DNA of 64,000 nt from Tenacibaculum gallaicum (lineage in GTDB: Bacteria; Bacteroidota; Bacteroidia; Flavobacteriales; Flavobacteriaceae): contig NZ_QUNS01000001.1 in assembly GCF_003387615.1 (NCBI RefSeq), forward strand, positions 124,001 through 188,000. Reading direction: 5' to 3'. Numbering within the stretch: position 1 is the first letter of the stretch; each line of letters opens with the position of its first letter. Shown here one piece after another: positions 15,290 to 23,605 of the stretch. The notes beneath the pieces are model-generated. The model was given only the letters and a program-made list of their open reading frames with translations. It was not told where the DNA came from and did not search any database. A program made the translations under genes and the position numbers.

Positions 15290-16258
15290 ATGAGTTACTT
15301 AGAAACCACCAAAAATGTATATAAAGAAGCGGCCTTAACCCCTGATGTTGGTTTATGCTGTACAACAAACCCTATTTGGGAATTACCTGGATTAAAAATT
15401 CCTAAAATTATGCAAGAAATGAACTACGGATGTGGTTCTACCGTGCATGCTCGCGATTTAACCAACAATCCTAAAATATTATATGTAGGTGTTGGTGGCG
15501 GAATGGAATTATTACAATTTGCGTATTTCTCACGTCAGAAAAACGGAGTGATTGGAATCGATGTGGTAGATGAAATGCTAGAAGCTTCTGAAAAGAATTT
15601 CGTTGAAGCAGAAGCTCAAAACCCTTGGTTTAAAAGTGAGTTTGTCGATTTACGAAAAGGAGATGCATTACACTTGCCTGTAGAAGATAATTCGATTGAT
15701 GTGGCTGCTCAAAACTGTTTATTCAACATTTTTAAAGCTGAAGAATTGAAAAAAGCCATTGCTGAAATGTACCGCGTATTAAAACCTCACGGACGTTTGG
15801 TTATGAGTGATCCTACCTGTGAGCAACCTATGAACGAAACGCTACGAAACGATGAACGTTTGCGTGCCTTATGTTTAAGTGGTAGTTTACCTATTGCTGA
15901 ATATGTTAAAATGTTGACTGATGCTGGTTTTGGAACCATTGAAATAAGAGCTCGTAAACCCTATCGAATTTTAGATCCTAAAAATTACCCTACCGATGAA
16001 TTGATTTATATCGAATCGATTGAAGTAGCAGCGATTAAAGATCCAATGCCTGCTGACGGACCTTGTATATTTACAGGTAAAGCTGCCATTTACTTTGGTG
16101 ATGAAGACTATTTTGATGATGGCGCAGGACACACCTTATTGAAAAACCGACCTTTAGCGATTTGCGATAAAACAGCAGCCGCTTTAAAAGCGCTAGGAAG
16201 AGACGATATATTTTTCTCAGAATCTACCTATCATTATGATGGTGGTGGATGTTGTTAA
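15290..16258 (+). CDS. arsM: Arsenosugar biosynthesis arsenite methyltransferase ArsM
   Basis: 322 residues. The class I methyltransferase SAM site is ILYVGVGGGMELLQFAY. Candidate arsenic-binding cysteines are Cys23-Cys24 (GLCCTTNPIW) and Cys48 (NYGCGSTVHARDL), with further cysteines including LFNIF-adjacent Cys in AAQNCLFN and the C-terminal GGGCC. It methylates As(III), providing the dimethylarsenite used by ArsS. This version has a C-terminal extension (about residues 230-322) beyond the methyltransferase core. It closes the cluster. Confidence 0.92.
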   Translation: MSYLETTKNVYKEAALTPDVGLCCTTNPIWELPGLKIPKIMQEMNYGCGSTVHARDLTNNPKILYVGVGGGMELLQFAYFSRQKNGVIGIDVVDEMLEASEKNFVEAEAQNPWFKSEFVDLRKGDALHLPVEDNSIDVAAQNCLFNIFKAEELKKAIAEMYRVLKPHGRLVMSDPTCEQPMNETLRNDERLRALCLSGSLPIAEYVKMLTDAGFGTIEIRARKPYRILDPKNYPTDELIYIESIEVAAIKDPMPADGPCIFTGKAAIYFGDEDYFDDGAGHTLLKNRPLAICDKTAAALKALGRDDIFFSESTYHYDGGGCC

Positions 16259-16302
16259 AAGTAAATTTGACACCCTAATTAATTACCTTAACCACAAATA
16301 AA

Positions 16303-17319
16303 ATGAAATCCTTAATTTTTATTTTCTTTATTACATCAATTATTCTAAACATTCACAACAAAGAAGTTATACACATCCCTGACAGAAACCTTAAATCTTT
16401 TTTATTATCAAATACTCAGATAAACTTAAATGGAGACAGTGAAATACAACTAACTGAAGCTGAAAATTTTAACGGTAAAATAGTTTGCCGTAATAAAGGA
16501 ATAAAAGATTTAACTGGAATTGAGTTTTTTCCAAACCTTAAACATTTGGATATATCTTTTAATGAGTTAGAAAAAATTAATTTATCTAAAAATAATTTTC
16601 TTAGAACTTTTAATTGCTCTGGAAATAGAATTACTTCAATAAGTATTTCTAAAAATCATAACTTAACATATTTAAACTGCTCTCAAAATAAATTAACAGA
16701 ATTAAACTTATCTACTACACCTAATTTAACTAAACTGTATTGTTCAGAAAATTTGCTAAAAAGTTTAGATATTACTTCTAATCTTAAACTTAAGATTGTC
16801 ACATGTTCTATGAATAAAATAGAAAAACTAGACATATTTAACAATACTAAACTAGAAGTTTTAGAATGTCACCAAAACAAACTAAATTCTATAAATTTAA
16901 GTAAAAATCTAACCTTAAAATCTTTAAGCTGTGGATACAACCCTTTATACAACTTAGACATCAAAAATAATTTAAATTTAGAATATCTTTATTGTGATAA
17001 AAATCAATTAACTAGCTTGGATTTATCAAAAAATTTATTACTAAAAACTCTTTATTGTACCGAAAACTTTCTGGAACAATTAGACTTATCGAAAAACAAA
17101 AAATTAGAAACTGTGATTTGTTCAAAAAACAATTTAGAAAAGATTAATTTAAAAAATGGTAATAACACTAAACTGGAAATTTTCAAATTCTTTAACAATC
17201 CATCTTTAAATTGTATACAAGTAGATAACAAAGATTTTGCTAAAAACAGGAATAAAGCCTTTTGGGGAGGTCGTCACCCCAATAACCCAAAAGAAATCTT
17301 CAAAATAATATGTTTATAA
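16303..17319 (+). CDS. Leucine-rich repeat protein
   Basis: 338 residues: a hydrophobic N-terminus (KSLIFIFFITSIILNIHN), an early LTGIEFFPNLKHLDIS unit, then about ten units of 20-21 residues of the form LxxLxCSxNxLxxLxLSxN. The Cys at the consensus turn recurs in nearly every unit (TYLNCSQN, TKLYCSEN, ETVICSKN). A short cap with NNPSLNCIQVDNKDF and a HPNN-containing tail ends the protein. Bacteroidota LRR proteins like this are usually secreted through the type IX system, but no C-terminal sorting domain is visible. No clear partner gene. Confidence 0.85.
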   Translation: MKSLIFIFFITSIILNIHNKEVIHIPDRNLKSFLLSNTQINLNGDSEIQLTEAENFNGKIVCRNKGIKDLTGIEFFPNLKHLDISFNELEKINLSKNNFLRTFNCSGNRITSISISKNHNLTYLNCSQNKLTELNLSTTPNLTKLYCSENLLKSLDITSNLKLKIVTCSMNKIEKLDIFNNTKLEVLECHQNKLNSINLSKNLTLKSLSCGYNPLYNLDIKNNLNLEYLYCDKNQLTSLDLSKNLLLKTLYCTENFLEQLDLSKNKKLETVICSKNNLEKINLKNGNNTKLEIFKFFNNPSLNCIQVDNKDFAKNRNKAFWGGRHPNNPKEIFKIICL

Positions 17320-17389
17320 AATTTAAATTTATCAGGTAAACATAATAACTCCTCCCACAATTTTACCAACTAGCGCTCGTTTTAGTACA

Positions 17390-19576
17390 ATGAAAACACT
17401 CAAAGAAATACTCCTTCAACTTAGAGAAAATAGGAAACTACTCCTTTTGCTAAAATATGCAACAGGATTAATACTATTTGGAACTCTTTCAATAGTACTA
17501 TTATTCTCCTTAGTGTATTTTGAAGTGTTTGGTAAATTACCCAACAAAGAAGAGTTAACATCTGTTATTAATGAAGAAGCTTCTTTAATCTATTCCTCAG
17601 ACGAGGTAATTATCGGAAAAATATTTGCTGAGAACAGAACTAATGTTCAGCTAGAACAAATTCCAAATCATTTAAAAGAAGCTTTAATAGCTACAGAGGA
17701 TAAACGATTCTATTCTCATAATGGCTATGACGGTCAAAGCTATGCACGTGTTTTCTTTAGAAGTATTTTACTACAAGATGCCTCTGGAGGTGGTGGAAGT
17801 ACCATTACCCAACAGTTAATTAAAAACTTATACGGAAGGCAGTATCATGGTTTTTTGAGCATGCCTATCAACAAAATCAAGGAGCTCATCATTGCCAGTC
17901 GTATGGAGAAATTATACAGCAAAGATGAAATCTTGTTATTGTATTTAAACTCGGTTCCTTTTGGAGAAAATAACTTCGGAGTAGAATCGACTGCTAATCG
18001 ATTTTTTAATAAATCAGTCAACAAATTAAATATCGAAGAATCAGCGGTACTTGTAGGAATGTTAAAAGCTAACACGTATTACAATCCTAGATTGAATCCT
18101 GAAAATGCTAGGAAGCGTCGCAATACAGTTCTTCAGTTAATGAATAGCGAAGCCTATTTAAGCAATAAAGTTACGGACAGTTTACAAAAACTACCTATTA
18201 CACTAAACTATCATAATCTCGACATAAACACAACAGCGGGTTATTTTACGTATCAGGTAAAGAAAAAAGCTTCGGAGCTTGTAAAAACCATTAATGAGAC
18301 TTCAAACAGCGACTATGATTTAGAAACAGACGGTTTAAAAATTCATACGACGCTGAATTATGAGATTCAAAAAATTGCGGAGAAATCTGCCAAGGAACAG
18401 CTCATCATCAAGCAACAACAGTTAGACAAAGAATTAGCTTCAAACAGGCAAAAAAACAGATGGTTTAAAAAACAACAATTCACTGAAAAAGATAAGCAAA
18501 AAAGAACTATTCAACTATTTGATTGGGACAGTACAAAAACCATTACTGGTAATAAAATTGATAGTCTTTGGTATTATGATAAAATGCTAAATGCTTCTGT
18601 TTTGGTTACGAATCCGAAAAACGGAGCAGTGATTAGTTGGGTTGGCGGAAATAATTTTAACACACTTCCTTTTGACATGGTGTTATCGCACCGTCAAATA
18701 GCCTCTGCTTTTAAACCCTTTTTATATGCTACCGCGTTGGAAAATGGAATTTCTCCGTGTGATTATTTTGAAAACGAGGAAAAGACCTATTCTGAATACG
18801 ATAACTGGAAGCCACAAAATGCTGACCATAGCACTACTCCCGATAAAAAAGTTGCCTTGTGGTATGCCTTAATTAAATCGATGAACATTCCTAGTGTTAA
18901 TCTATATTTTAAACTAGAAAAAGAGTGGCTAATCGACACTTGTGAAAAATTATTGTTCCCTGAAATTACAGACGATGCTCCTTCTATTGCTTTAGGAACG
19001 TTAGATTTATCACTGTTTGAAGCTACAAGAGCTTACGGTACTTTTGCTAATAATGGTGAAATGAACGACTTGTATATGATTAGCAAGATTACCGATAAAG
19101 AAGGGAATATCATTTACGAAAGTGAAAAACAAAAGGCAGAAAGAGTATTTACAGAAGAAAGTACACAAACATTAACTACTATTTTACAACAAGCTGTTGA
19201 ACAAGGAACGGGATCTAAAATAAGAAACACCTACAAAATCAAAAGTCCGTTAGCGAGTAAAACAGGTACCGCACAAAACTACACCAATGCTTGGTTTATG
19301 GCATATACACCAAATATTGTTCTCGGAACTTGGGTAGGGACTTCTAAAAACGACGTGCATTTTACTAGCGGAAATGGTTCTGGATCTTCATTAGCATTAC
19401 CTATTATAGCCAATATTTTGAAGGAAATAGAAAATAATCCTGAATTAAGAGAAAAATATTTAACTTCATTTGACATACCAGAAGAGGTTTCTTCCTCAAT
19501 CGACTGTCCTCCTTACAGAGAAAAAGGAATTAAAGGATTTTTCAACAGACTTTTTGGAAAGAAAAAGAAAGAATAA
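17390..19576 (+). CDS. Class A penicillin-binding protein (bifunctional transglycosylase/transpeptidase)
   Basis: 728 residues: cytoplasmic N-terminus, one membrane helix (about 23-45), GT51 domain (about 70-250) with the catalytic ATEDKRFYSHNGYDG and the GGSTITQQLIKNLYG motif, then a transpeptidase domain (about 400-700). Active-site Ser439 is in ASAFK (SxxK), followed by SMN (SxN) and SKTGTAQN (KTG). It polymerises and crosslinks peptidoglycan. It ends in a Lys-rich tail (LFGKKKKE). The 3' neighbour radA is convergent; a nested palindrome lies between them. Confidence 0.93.
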   Translation: MKTLKEILLQLRENRKLLLLLKYATGLILFGTLSIVLLFSLVYFEVFGKLPNKEELTSVINEEASLIYSSDEVIIGKIFAENRTNVQLEQIPNHLKEALIATEDKRFYSHNGYDGQSYARVFFRSILLQDASGGGGSTITQQLIKNLYGRQYHGFLSMPINKIKELIIASRMEKLYSKDEILLLYLNSVPFGENNFGVESTANRFFNKSVNKLNIEESAVLVGMLKANTYYNPRLNPENARKRRNTVLQLMNSEAYLSNKVTDSLQKLPITLNYHNLDINTTAGYFTYQVKKKASELVKTINETSNSDYDLETDGLKIHTTLNYEIQKIAEKSAKEQLIIKQQQLDKELASNRQKNRWFKKQQFTEKDKQKRTIQLFDWDSTKTITGNKIDSLWYYDKMLNASVLVTNPKNGAVISWVGGNNFNTLPFDMVLSHRQIASAFKPFLYATALENGISPCDYFENEEKTYSEYDNWKPQNADHSTTPDKKVALWYALIKSMNIPSVNLYFKLEKEWLIDTCEKLLFPEITDDAPSIALGTLDLSLFEATRAYGTFANNGEMNDLYMISKITDKEGNIIYESEKQKAERVFTEESTQTLTTILQQAVEQGTGSKIRNTYKIKSPLASKTGTAQNYTNAWFMAYTPNIVLGTWVGTSKNDVHFTSGNGSGSSLALPIIANILKEIENNPELREKYLTSFDIPEEVSSSIDCPPYREKGIKGFFNRLFGKKKKE

Positions 19577-19601
19577 TTTAATATAAACAATACAAAAATG
19601 C

Positions 19602-19699
19602 TGTCAGTTCGAGTATCGACCAAAGGGAGGTGTATCGAGAACCAACTAATGACGTCTCGATACAATTCCGATATAGTATCGGAATCACTCGACGTGACA
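19602..19699. repeat. Nested palindrome between PBP and radA
   Basis: Three inverted pairs: an outer TGTCAGTTCGAGT (19602-19614) with ACTCGACGTGACA (19687-19699, 11 of 13), an inner TGTATCGAGA (19631-19640) with TCTCGATACA (19655-19664, perfect), and ATTCCGATA/TATCGGAAT around TAG (19665-19685). It could end transcription for the two convergent genes and carries the same TCGAG cores as the elements of the arsenosugar cluster. Confidence 0.65.
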
Positions 19700-19725
19700 T
19701 TTTAACTATCTAACTCAAATTTAAA

Positions 19726-21087
19726 TTATGCAAACAAGGTTGCAAAAGCCTCTTCAATCTTACTTACTAAAATCAGTTTTATAGAATGGTTTTTGCTCGT
19801 AATCTTGTTGTATTTTGAGGTTACAAAGGTTTTATATCCTAACTTTTCAGCTTCGGTAATACGCTGATCTATTTTAGAAACAGGACGAATTTCACCTGCT
19901 AAACCAACTTCAGCTGCAAAACACACATCAGGGTTGATCGCTAAATCTTGATTTGATGATAAAATCGCTGCCACTACCGCTAAATCTATCGCAGGATCGT
20001 CTACATGAATTCCACCGGTAACATTTAAAAACACATCTTTCGCTCCTAATTTGAATCCCGCACGCTTTTCTAGCACCGCCAAAATCATGTGCAAGCGCTT
20101 GAGGTTATAACCCGTTGTAGTTCGTTGTGGAGTTCCATAAACCGCTGTTGAAACCAAGGCTTGAATTTCTATCATCAGTGGACGAATACCTTCCAATGTT
20201 GACGCAATCGCAGTTCCACTTAAATCAGCATCTTTTTTCGAAATTAAAATTTCAGAAGGATTCGATACTTCTCGCAATCCATCTGATAACATTTCGTAGA
20301 TTCCTAATTCAGCCGTAGAACCAAAACGGTTTTTTTGCGAGCGTAAAATACGGTAGGTATGATTTCTGTCACCTTCAAACTGTAACACCACATCTACCAT
20401 GTGTTCTAAAATCTTAGGTCCTGCAATATGTCCTTCTTTGTTAATATGTCCGATTAACAGTACTGGAGTTGCTGTTTCCTTGGCAAATTTGATGAGTTCT
20501 GCGGAGGTTTCTCGTATTTGCGAAATACTTCCTGGTGAAGCTTCAATAGAATTGGTATGTAAGGTTTGAATAGAATCAATCACCAAAACATCAGGCTGAA
20601 CTTCTTCTATATTTTTAAAAATCTGTTGCGTATTGGTTTCGGTAAGAATTAAACAGTTAGGGTTTTTTCCTTCTACACGCTCAGCACGCATTTTTATCTG
20701 CGATTGGCTTTCTTCCCCAGATACATACAAAACTTTTTGCGAAATTTGTAAGGCGATTTGTAACAATAAGGTAGATTTACCAATTCCTGGCTCTCCTCCT
20801 AATAATACAACAGCTCCTTTTACCAATCCACCACCTAAAACGGTGTCTAATTCTTGATTTTTAGTACCAAAACGTTCTTCTGGGTTCAGTTGAATATCTT
20901 CAACTCGCAAAGGTTTTGCTACTCTTTTTTGATTGTTTTCAGGCGATTTCCATTTTCTTTTTTCCTCTTTTTGAATAACTTCTTCAACAATAGTATTCCA
21001 TTGTTTACACGAGCCACATTGTCCTACCCATTGCGCGTGTTGCGCTCCACAGTTTTGACAGAAAAAAGTTGTTTTGGTTTTAGCCAT
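19726..21087 (-). CDS. radA: DNA repair protein RadA (Sms)
   Basis: 453 residues, standard for RadA. The N-terminal zinc ribbon is CQNCGAQHAQWVGQCGSC, the Walker A motif GGEPGIGKSTLL, the RadA-specific KNRFG motif in QKNRFGSTAELG, and a C-terminal Lon-protease-like domain (FLNVTGGIHVDDPAIDLAVV) without peptidase function. RadA is a DnaB-like motor that drives branch migration in recombination. Two direct copies of GTTTCAAAGTTA lie in the leader, and each gives a minus-strand TAACTTTG (TAnnTTTG) box. Confidence 0.96.
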   Translation of the reverse strand: MAKTKTTFFCQNCGAQHAQWVGQCGSCKQWNTIVEEVIQKEEKRKWKSPENNQKRVAKPLRVEDIQLNPEERFGTKNQELDTVLGGGLVKGAVVLLGGEPGIGKSTLLLQIALQISQKVLYVSGEESQSQIKMRAERVEGKNPNCLILTETNTQQIFKNIEEVQPDVLVIDSIQTLHTNSIEASPGSISQIRETSAELIKFAKETATPVLLIGHINKEGHIAGPKILEHMVDVVLQFEGDRNHTYRILRSQKNRFGSTAELGIYEMLSDGLREVSNPSEILISKKDADLSGTAIASTLEGIRPLMIEIQALVSTAVYGTPQRTTTGYNLKRLHMILAVLEKRAGFKLGAKDVFLNVTGGIHVDDPAIDLAVVAAILSSNQDLAINPDVCFAAEVGLAGEIRPVSKIDQRITEAEKLGYKTFVTSKYNKITSKNHSIKLILVSKIEEAFATLFA

Positions 21088-21106
21088 TTTTTGAGTTTGA
21101 AAGTTT

Positions 21107-21129
21107 CAAAGTTACAAGTTTCAAAGTTA
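21107..21129 (-). promoter_or_regulatory. Tandem -7 boxes upstream of radA
   Basis: CAAAGTTA occurs at 21107-21114 and 21122-21129 as part of a 15-base direct repeat; on the minus strand both read TAACTTTG. No well-placed -33 TTG is seen, so function is tentative. Confidence 0.4.
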
Positions 21130-21193
21130 AAAATACTTTGATTTTTCTTTTTACTTAGTAAGTACAGCGTTAGCGATTGCAGTAATTGTTTAA

Positions 21194-21226
21194 GCTCTTT
21201 TTTGTTCTTAAAACAAAAAAAGCGAG
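21194..21226. repeat. Stem-loop in the radA/flippase intergenic region
   Basis: A GCTCTTTTTTGTT arm pairs with AACAAAAAAAGCGAG around a short loop, embedded in a relatively GC-rich stretch (GGAAAGCGCGACC at 21230-21242) unlike the surrounding AT-rich spacer. It follows the stop of the minus-strand flippase gene at 21260, so it probably terminates that gene; it may also be a dispersed repeat. Confidence 0.45.
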
Positions 21227-21259
21227 TACGGAAAGCGCGACCTGAAAGGAAACGCCCTA

Positions 21260-22213
21260 TTACTTTTTATTTCTATTATAAATAGGTAACAGTAAAAATG
21301 CTAATCCACCAAACACAATAATCATAGCTGTTTGAGCAGTCCACATAATCCATCCAAAAGCGGTTGCAGGTTCTTCTGCAATTCCAAATAGAGCCAAAGC
21401 TCCAGCTACAGCAATTGGGTACAAACCGACACCTCCATTAGTTGCTGCAATACTAAATCCTCCAGCTATAAACCCGATTAAAACACCTCCTAATGGAACG
21501 TGTAATCCATTAATTGCTGGAATCGTTGCCCAAAACATCAGTACATACATTACCCAAATAAATACCGTATGAAAAATGAACGCCCATTTATACTTCATTT
21601 TAAAGATGCTGGTAACACCTTCAATTAGTCCAACTACAAAATTCTTGATTTTTAGCCCTATTCCTGATTTTGCTTTTCTCACAAAACGTGTAAAAACCAC
21701 AAACACCAATGCTAATCCTCCTAAAAGGATTCCAATTTTAATCGGATCGAAGTTTTTGGTTAGTAATTCATAAATAAAATCAAACTGCACAAAAAGGGTA
21801 ATGGCAATAATGCTAAGCATCATAATTAAATCTGCCATTCGTTCGGCAACAATGGTTCCAAATCCTTTTTCAAACGGAATGTTTTCATAATTTGTCATAA
21901 CAGCTGCTCGAGATACTTCTCCCGCTCTTGGTACTACATAATTTACCAAATATGCCACTAAAACTGCCATGGTGCTATTACCAAAGTCTGGCTTATACCC
22001 CATTGGTTCAAGTAAAAACTTCCAGCGATAAGCACGAGACAGGTGGCTTAAAATTCCGAAGAATAGTCCTAAAGCTATCCAACCGTAATTAGCATCTTTA
22101 AAATATTGGACTAAGGTTTCAATTGAAATTTTTGACAATGAATACCAAACTAAAAAACCTCCCAAGATGAGAGGTAATAGTATTTTTGTAGTTTTTTTGA
22201 CTGATAAACTCAA
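21260..22213 (-). CDS. Lysylphosphatidylglycerol synthase-type TM domain protein (flippase-like)
   Basis: 317 residues with about eight membrane helices. The conserved block AVLVAYLVNYVVPRAGEVSRA and the late GFSIAATNGGVGLYPIAVAG are typical of the UPF0104/LPG-synthase TM family. There is no cytosolic synthase domain, so it is likelier a lipid flippase-type or lipid-handling protein than an aminoacyl transferase. It starts one base after the panD stop, so it is transcribed with panD. Confidence 0.85.
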   Translation of the reverse strand: MSLSVKKTTKILLPLILGGFLVWYSLSKISIETLVQYFKDANYGWIALGLFFGILSHLSRAYRWKFLLEPMGYKPDFGNSTMAVLVAYLVNYVVPRAGEVSRAAVMTNYENIPFEKGFGTIVAERMADLIMMLSIIAITLFVQFDFIYELLTKNFDPIKIGILLGGLALVFVVFTRFVRKAKSGIGLKIKNFVVGLIEGVTSIFKMKYKWAFIFHTVFIWVMYVLMFWATIPAINGLHVPLGGVLIGFIAGGFSIAATNGGVGLYPIAVAGALALFGIAEEPATAFGWIMWTAQTAMIIVFGGLAFLLLPIYNRNKK

Positions 22214-22214
22214 A

Positions 22215-22565
22215 CTATTCTAGCAAGTTATTTTCTTCGTTAGGAAATACTAATTGTGGCTTAAACTTTTTGGCTTCTTCTAATTCCATAAAAGCATACA
22301 CAATTAAAATAAGTATATCTCCTTTTTGAACTCTACGTGCTGCAGCTCCATTCAATGTGATTTCACCACTTTTTCTTGGACCTGGAATTGCATACGTTTC
22401 TAAACGTTCTCCGTTATTGTTATTCACAATTTGAACACGTTCTCCTTCAATAATCCCAGCAGCATCCATTAAATCTTCGTCAATGGTAATACTACCTATA
22501 TAATTTAAATCCGCATTAGTTACCTTAACACGGTGTATTTTAGATTTTACTACTTGTACTAACAT
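22215..22565 (-). CDS. panD: Aspartate 1-decarboxylase
   Basis: 116 residues. The self-cleavage site Gly24-Ser25 is in [20 protein letters not shown]; Ser25 becomes the pyruvoyl group. [20 protein letters not shown] is the substrate region. It makes beta-alanine for pantothenate, used by PanC encoded just upstream in the same direction (92 bases away). A TATTTTTG box lies four bases before the start codon, which would give an almost leaderless mRNA. Confidence 0.96.
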   Translation of the reverse strand: MLVQVVKSKIHRVKVTNADLNYIGSITIDEDLMDAAGIIEGERVQIVNNNNGERLETYAIPGPRKSGEITLNGAAARRVQKGDILILIVYAFMELEEAKKFKPQLVFPNEENNLLE

Positions 22566-22569
22566 GCTG

Positions 22570-22577
22570 CAAAAATA
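22570..22577 (-). promoter_or_regulatory. -7 box just before panD
   Basis: Minus-strand TATTTTTG fits TAnnTTTG and ends 4 bases upstream of the ATG. If used, transcription would begin at or next to the start codon. Confidence 0.45.
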
Positions 22578-22657
22578 GTTGTTTTTTAATGAATACTAAG
22601 TTGTTTTTAGATGATTTTAACATTACTACAAACCTTACACTTAACACTAAATAGCAA

Positions 22658-23509
22658 TTAATTATTCTTTAAACGAATATTATCAATTAAGCGAATGTCT
22701 CCAGCAAAAACAGCAATAAAAGCACGATATTTTTTATTTACTCCAATCTCTGTTACTGTTTGTAATGTTTTTTCATCTGCAATGGTAAAATACTCCAACT
22801 CCAATAACGGGTGTTTTTTAAACTGTTTTTCAACCCATTTAGTTAACTCCTCTGGACTTTTTAATCCAAATTTATTTTTTGCCTTTTTTAGTGTTTTATA
22901 GATAAAAGGCGCCGCTTCTCTATGCTCTCTACTTAAACGAGTATTTCGAGAACTCATTGCCAATCCATCTTCTTCCCTAAAAATAGGTCTTCCTTTAATT
23001 TTTACTAGGAGTTTGTATTTTTTAACTAGTTTTTTAATGATTTGCAATTGCTGAAAATCTTTTTTTCCAAAATAAGCGGTATCTGGCTCAATAATTTCAA
23101 AAAAAGCTTTTACAATTGTTCCAACTCCATCAAAATGACCATCTCTAAATTCTCCTTCCATTTGATGCTCTAACCCATCAAAATTGAAGTTTTCAGAAGC
23201 TACCTTTTCAGCATAAATTTCTTCTACTGTAGGAAAAAACAACACGTCACAATTAACAGACTCTAACAACGCTACATCACTCTCGTATGTCTTGGGATAT
23301 TTATCTAAATCTTCTTTATTATCAAACTGTGTAGGGTTTACAAAAATGCTAACTACAGCAATATCATTCTTTTTTTTCGCTCTCTTAATGAGTGATAAAT
23401 GTCCTTGATGTAAAGCTCCCATAGTTGGGACAAATCCGATAGATTTTTTATTCTTTTTTAACGTGGATAAAAACTCTTTTATTTCGGATTTTCTTGTGAA
23501 AATTTTCAT
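22658..23509 (-). CDS. panC: Pantoate--beta-alanine ligase (pantothenate synthetase)
   Basis: 283 residues from the ATG at 23509; an in-frame upstream start at 23530 lies only two bases after a -7 box and is rejected. Motifs: FVPTMGALHQGHLSLIKRAK (HxGH adenylylation site), VVSIFVNPTQFD, DTAYFGKKDFQQL and the FREEDGLAMSSRNTRLS loop. It joins pantoate and beta-alanine using ATP. It is divergent to the glycogen-synthase-like gene across 96 bases. Confidence 0.96.
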   Translation of the reverse strand: MKIFTRKSEIKEFLSTLKKNKKSIGFVPTMGALHQGHLSLIKRAKKKNDIAVVSIFVNPTQFDNKEDLDKYPKTYESDVALLESVNCDVLFFPTVEEIYAEKVASENFNFDGLEHQMEGEFRDGHFDGVGTIVKAFFEIIEPDTAYFGKKDFQQLQIIKKLVKKYKLLVKIKGRPIFREEDGLAMSSRNTRLSREHREAAPFIYKTLKKAKNKFGLKSPEELTKWVEKQFKKHPLLELEYFTIADEKTLQTVTEIGVNKKYRAFIAVFAGDIRLIDNIRLKNN

Positions 23510-23531
23510 TGTTATTTTATTGAAATGCATG

Positions 23532-23539
23532 CAAAATTA
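23532..23539 (-). promoter_or_regulatory. -7 box for panC
   Basis: Minus-strand TAATTTTG matches TAnnTTTG, 22 bases before the panC start at 23509, which decides that start. Confidence 0.55.
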
Positions 23540-23571
23540 GCAATTTAACACGATTTTTGCATTAAATTTCG

Positions 23572-23579
23572 TATTTTTG
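23572..23579 (+). promoter_or_regulatory. -7 box for the glycogen-synthase-like/DUF4270/glmS operon
   Basis: TATTTTTG followed by CAC, 26 bases before the ATG at 23606. It shares the extended TTTGCAC ending with the tRNA, pheS and aspS promoters in this window. Confidence 0.6.
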
Positions 23580-23605
23580 CACATTCAATAAAACAGACCG
23601 ATTTA

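Noticed and set aside
21107..21129. Satellite or VNTR upstream of radA
   Set aside because: Only two copies of a 15-base unit; better read as tandem promoter boxes.
20854..21141. 95-residue ORF opposite the radA start
   Set aside because: Antisense to the RadA zinc ribbon and its leader; Phe-rich, no family.
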